Source: Bdellovibrio sp. ZAP7
GTDB taxonomy: Bacteria; Bdellovibrionota_B; Oligoflexia; Oligoflexales; RGVZ01
Length of the DNA stretch: 45,128 nucleotides
Direction: 5' to 3'
NCBI GenBank assembly: GCA_945900755.1
Contig: CAMDKS010000024.1
Coordinates: forward strand, 1 to 45,128
Shown in pieces: positions 44,070 through 45,128 of this stretch (positions are counted from its first letter, which is position 1; each line of letters starts with the position of its first letter). Position numbers and translations under genes: made by a program. Under the pieces are notes generated by a model, which was not told the DNA's origin, did no database searches, and saw only the letters and a list, made by a program, of their open reading frames with translations.

Positions 44070-45071
44070 ATGGCTACCAATAAATTTACCGGAGCCCAAA
44101 AGGCTGCAATTTTGATGCTTTCGTTCGGCGAGGATATCTCTGCCGAAATTTTCAAGAGCATGACTGAGTTCGAGATCAAGCGGATTGGAACGGCGATGAG
44201 TCGTTTAGGTCGCCTTGATCAAGAAATCGTCGACGAAATCATGTTAGAGTTTTATGGAATTCTCCAACAAAACAAAAAATTCTTTTACGGTGGAAATGAC
44301 TTCACAAAAAAAGTCATCGGCAGTGCCTTTAAAGGCGGAGAGGCCGACGACCTTATTGAGCAATTGGCTTTAGGCTCTAACGCTAACCTAGACGCCCTAG
44401 AACTTATTGACCCACGAACCCTCTCTAACTTTATTCGCAACGAGCACCCCCAAACTGTCGCTTTAATTCTTGCCCATTTGGATGCAAAAAAATGCGGGGA
44501 CACGCTAAAGCTACTCCCTGAGGGGATTCACACGGAAGTACTATTTCGCATTGCAAACCTTGACACCGTACAACCAGAAATAATTGACGAAATTGACGAC
44601 GTGCTTAGGCAGGAAGTTCAGGCCATGGGAAGTGTGGCCACTCAAAAAATTGGTGGAATTGAACCCATTGCGGCCATGCTAAATCTTTTAGACAAGGCCT
44701 CCGCAGAAACGATTCTTGACAATTTTGAGGAGCGGGATCCAGACCTTGCCGAGCAAATTAGGCAGCTAATGTTTGTCTTTGACGACTTGGTGAAAATTGA
44801 CGAACGCGGTATTCAAGAGCTCATCAAAAACATTAACAATGACAAGTGGAAAATCGCCCTACGCACTGCAAGCGAAGGCGTAAAAGAATTAGTCTTTAAA
44901 AACATGTCTAGTCGTGCCTCAGAAATGCTACGAGAAGATATGGCGGCAGGCGGTGCCGTCAAGTTGGCCGACGTTGAGGCGGCGCAGTTAGAAGTCATCA
45001 ACATTGCAAGAAAACTCGAATCCGAAGGAAAAATTGTCATCCAAGGTGGCGGAGACTCCGCATTCGTCTAA
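44070..45071 (+). CDS. fliG: Flagellar motor switch protein FliG
   Basis: 333 residues from the ATG at 44070, which has GAGGGAG 8 nt upstream; a TTG 33 bp earlier lacks support. FliG is the rotor protein that joins FliF and FliM and takes torque from the stator. All three domains are present: the N-terminal FliF-binding part (TGAQKAAILMLSFGEDISAE), the middle domain with the EHPQTV motif (125-130), and the C-terminal domain after MFVF (234-237). The last domain keeps the charged torque helix (LRTASEGVKELVFKNMSSRA, then SEMLRED). No fliF or fliH is beside it; a hairpin directly after the gene suggests it is transcribed alone. Confidence 0.97.
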   Translation: MATNKFTGAQKAAILMLSFGEDISAEIFKSMTEFEIKRIGTAMSRLGRLDQEIVDEIMLEFYGILQQNKKFFYGGNDFTKKVIGSAFKGGEADDLIEQLALGSNANLDALELIDPRTLSNFIRNEHPQTVALILAHLDAKKCGDTLKLLPEGIHTEVLFRIANLDTVQPEIIDEIDDVLRQEVQAMGSVATQKIGGIEPIAAMLNLLDKASAETILDNFEERDPDLAEQIRQLMFVFDDLVKIDERGIQELIKNINNDKWKIALRTASEGVKELVFKNMSSRASEMLREDMAAGGAVKLADVEAAQLEVINIARKLESEGKIVIQGGGDSAFV

Positions 45072-45105
45072 AAACAAAAAGGTGCCACCCGACTGTCCCC
45101 TTTCC

Positions 45106-45128
45106 TTCCCTTTGCTAGTCAAAGGGAA
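45106..45128 (+). terminator. Probable terminator after fliG
   Basis: Perfect 9-bp arms TTCCCTTTG/CAAAGGGAA with a 5-nt loop, 34 bp after the fliG stop. The window ends at the last base of the stem, so the U-run cannot be checked. Confidence 0.5.

Overview
This 45-kb window looks like chromosomal DNA of an aerobic, flagellated, Gram-negative (double-membrane) bacterium. The supporting genes are a caa3-type cytochrome oxidase, a complete type II secretion system (T2SS), FliG, two periplasmic lytic transglycosylases and several outer-membrane beta-barrel candidates. The T2SS order C-C-D-E-F-G-H-I-J-K-L-M-N, with a PilM-like GspL and a GspN, suggests a Bdellovibrionota- or delta-proteobacteria-like lineage. 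This is a family-level inference; no rRNA is present to confirm it. I see no insertion sequences, phage genes or CRISPR arrays.

Region 1 (1-512): the left edge cuts a Phd/YefM-like antitoxin. It is followed by a single tRNA-Asp(GTC) on the minus strand, with a near-consensus promoter and a terminator. Region 2 (513-5458, minus): ctaC-ctaD-ctaE-ctaF-ctaG, the caa3 oxidase and its assembly factor. Region 3 (5600-10804): a YtkA-like periplasmic protein, then a divergent, tightly coupled operon of a DUF983 membrane protein, a MauG/CCP-type diheme protein, a beta-barrel protein, a secreted HExxH metallopeptidase-like protein and a second beta-barrel candidate. Region 4 (10845-12318, minus): terC and an isolated rplX (ribosomal protein L24) with its own terminator. 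Region 5 (12553-17407, plus): dsbD, a patatin-like protein with an unrecognised N-terminal domain, sfsA and maiA. Region 6 (17428-22874, minus): the E2 and E3 subunits of a 2-oxo acid dehydrogenase and a Slt-type lytic transglycosylase.

Region 7 (23036-26170, minus): an unrecognised 223-residue protein, a glycosyltransferase-TPR fusion and a small helical, possibly FliT-like protein, behind their own promoter. Region 8 (26347-42221, minus): aroK followed by a near-continuous T2SS operon. Its most notable feature is two different gspC genes in tandem (TAATG-coupled). Also notable are non-Gly residues at the -1 cleavage position of two pseudopilins, a G9 tract in gspN and a 15-bp tandem repeat at the gspI 3' end. 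Region 9 (42366-45128): an MltD-like lytic transglycosylase and divergent fliG, separated by a 283-bp region with three DNA dyads.

The window as a whole centres on the cell envelope: respiration and copper handling, periplasmic redox and thiol chemistry, peptidoglycan remodelling, protein secretion and motility. The best candidates for something undescribed are the double-GspC secretion system, the diheme/beta-barrel/metallopeptidase operon, and the glycosyltransferase-TPR cluster.
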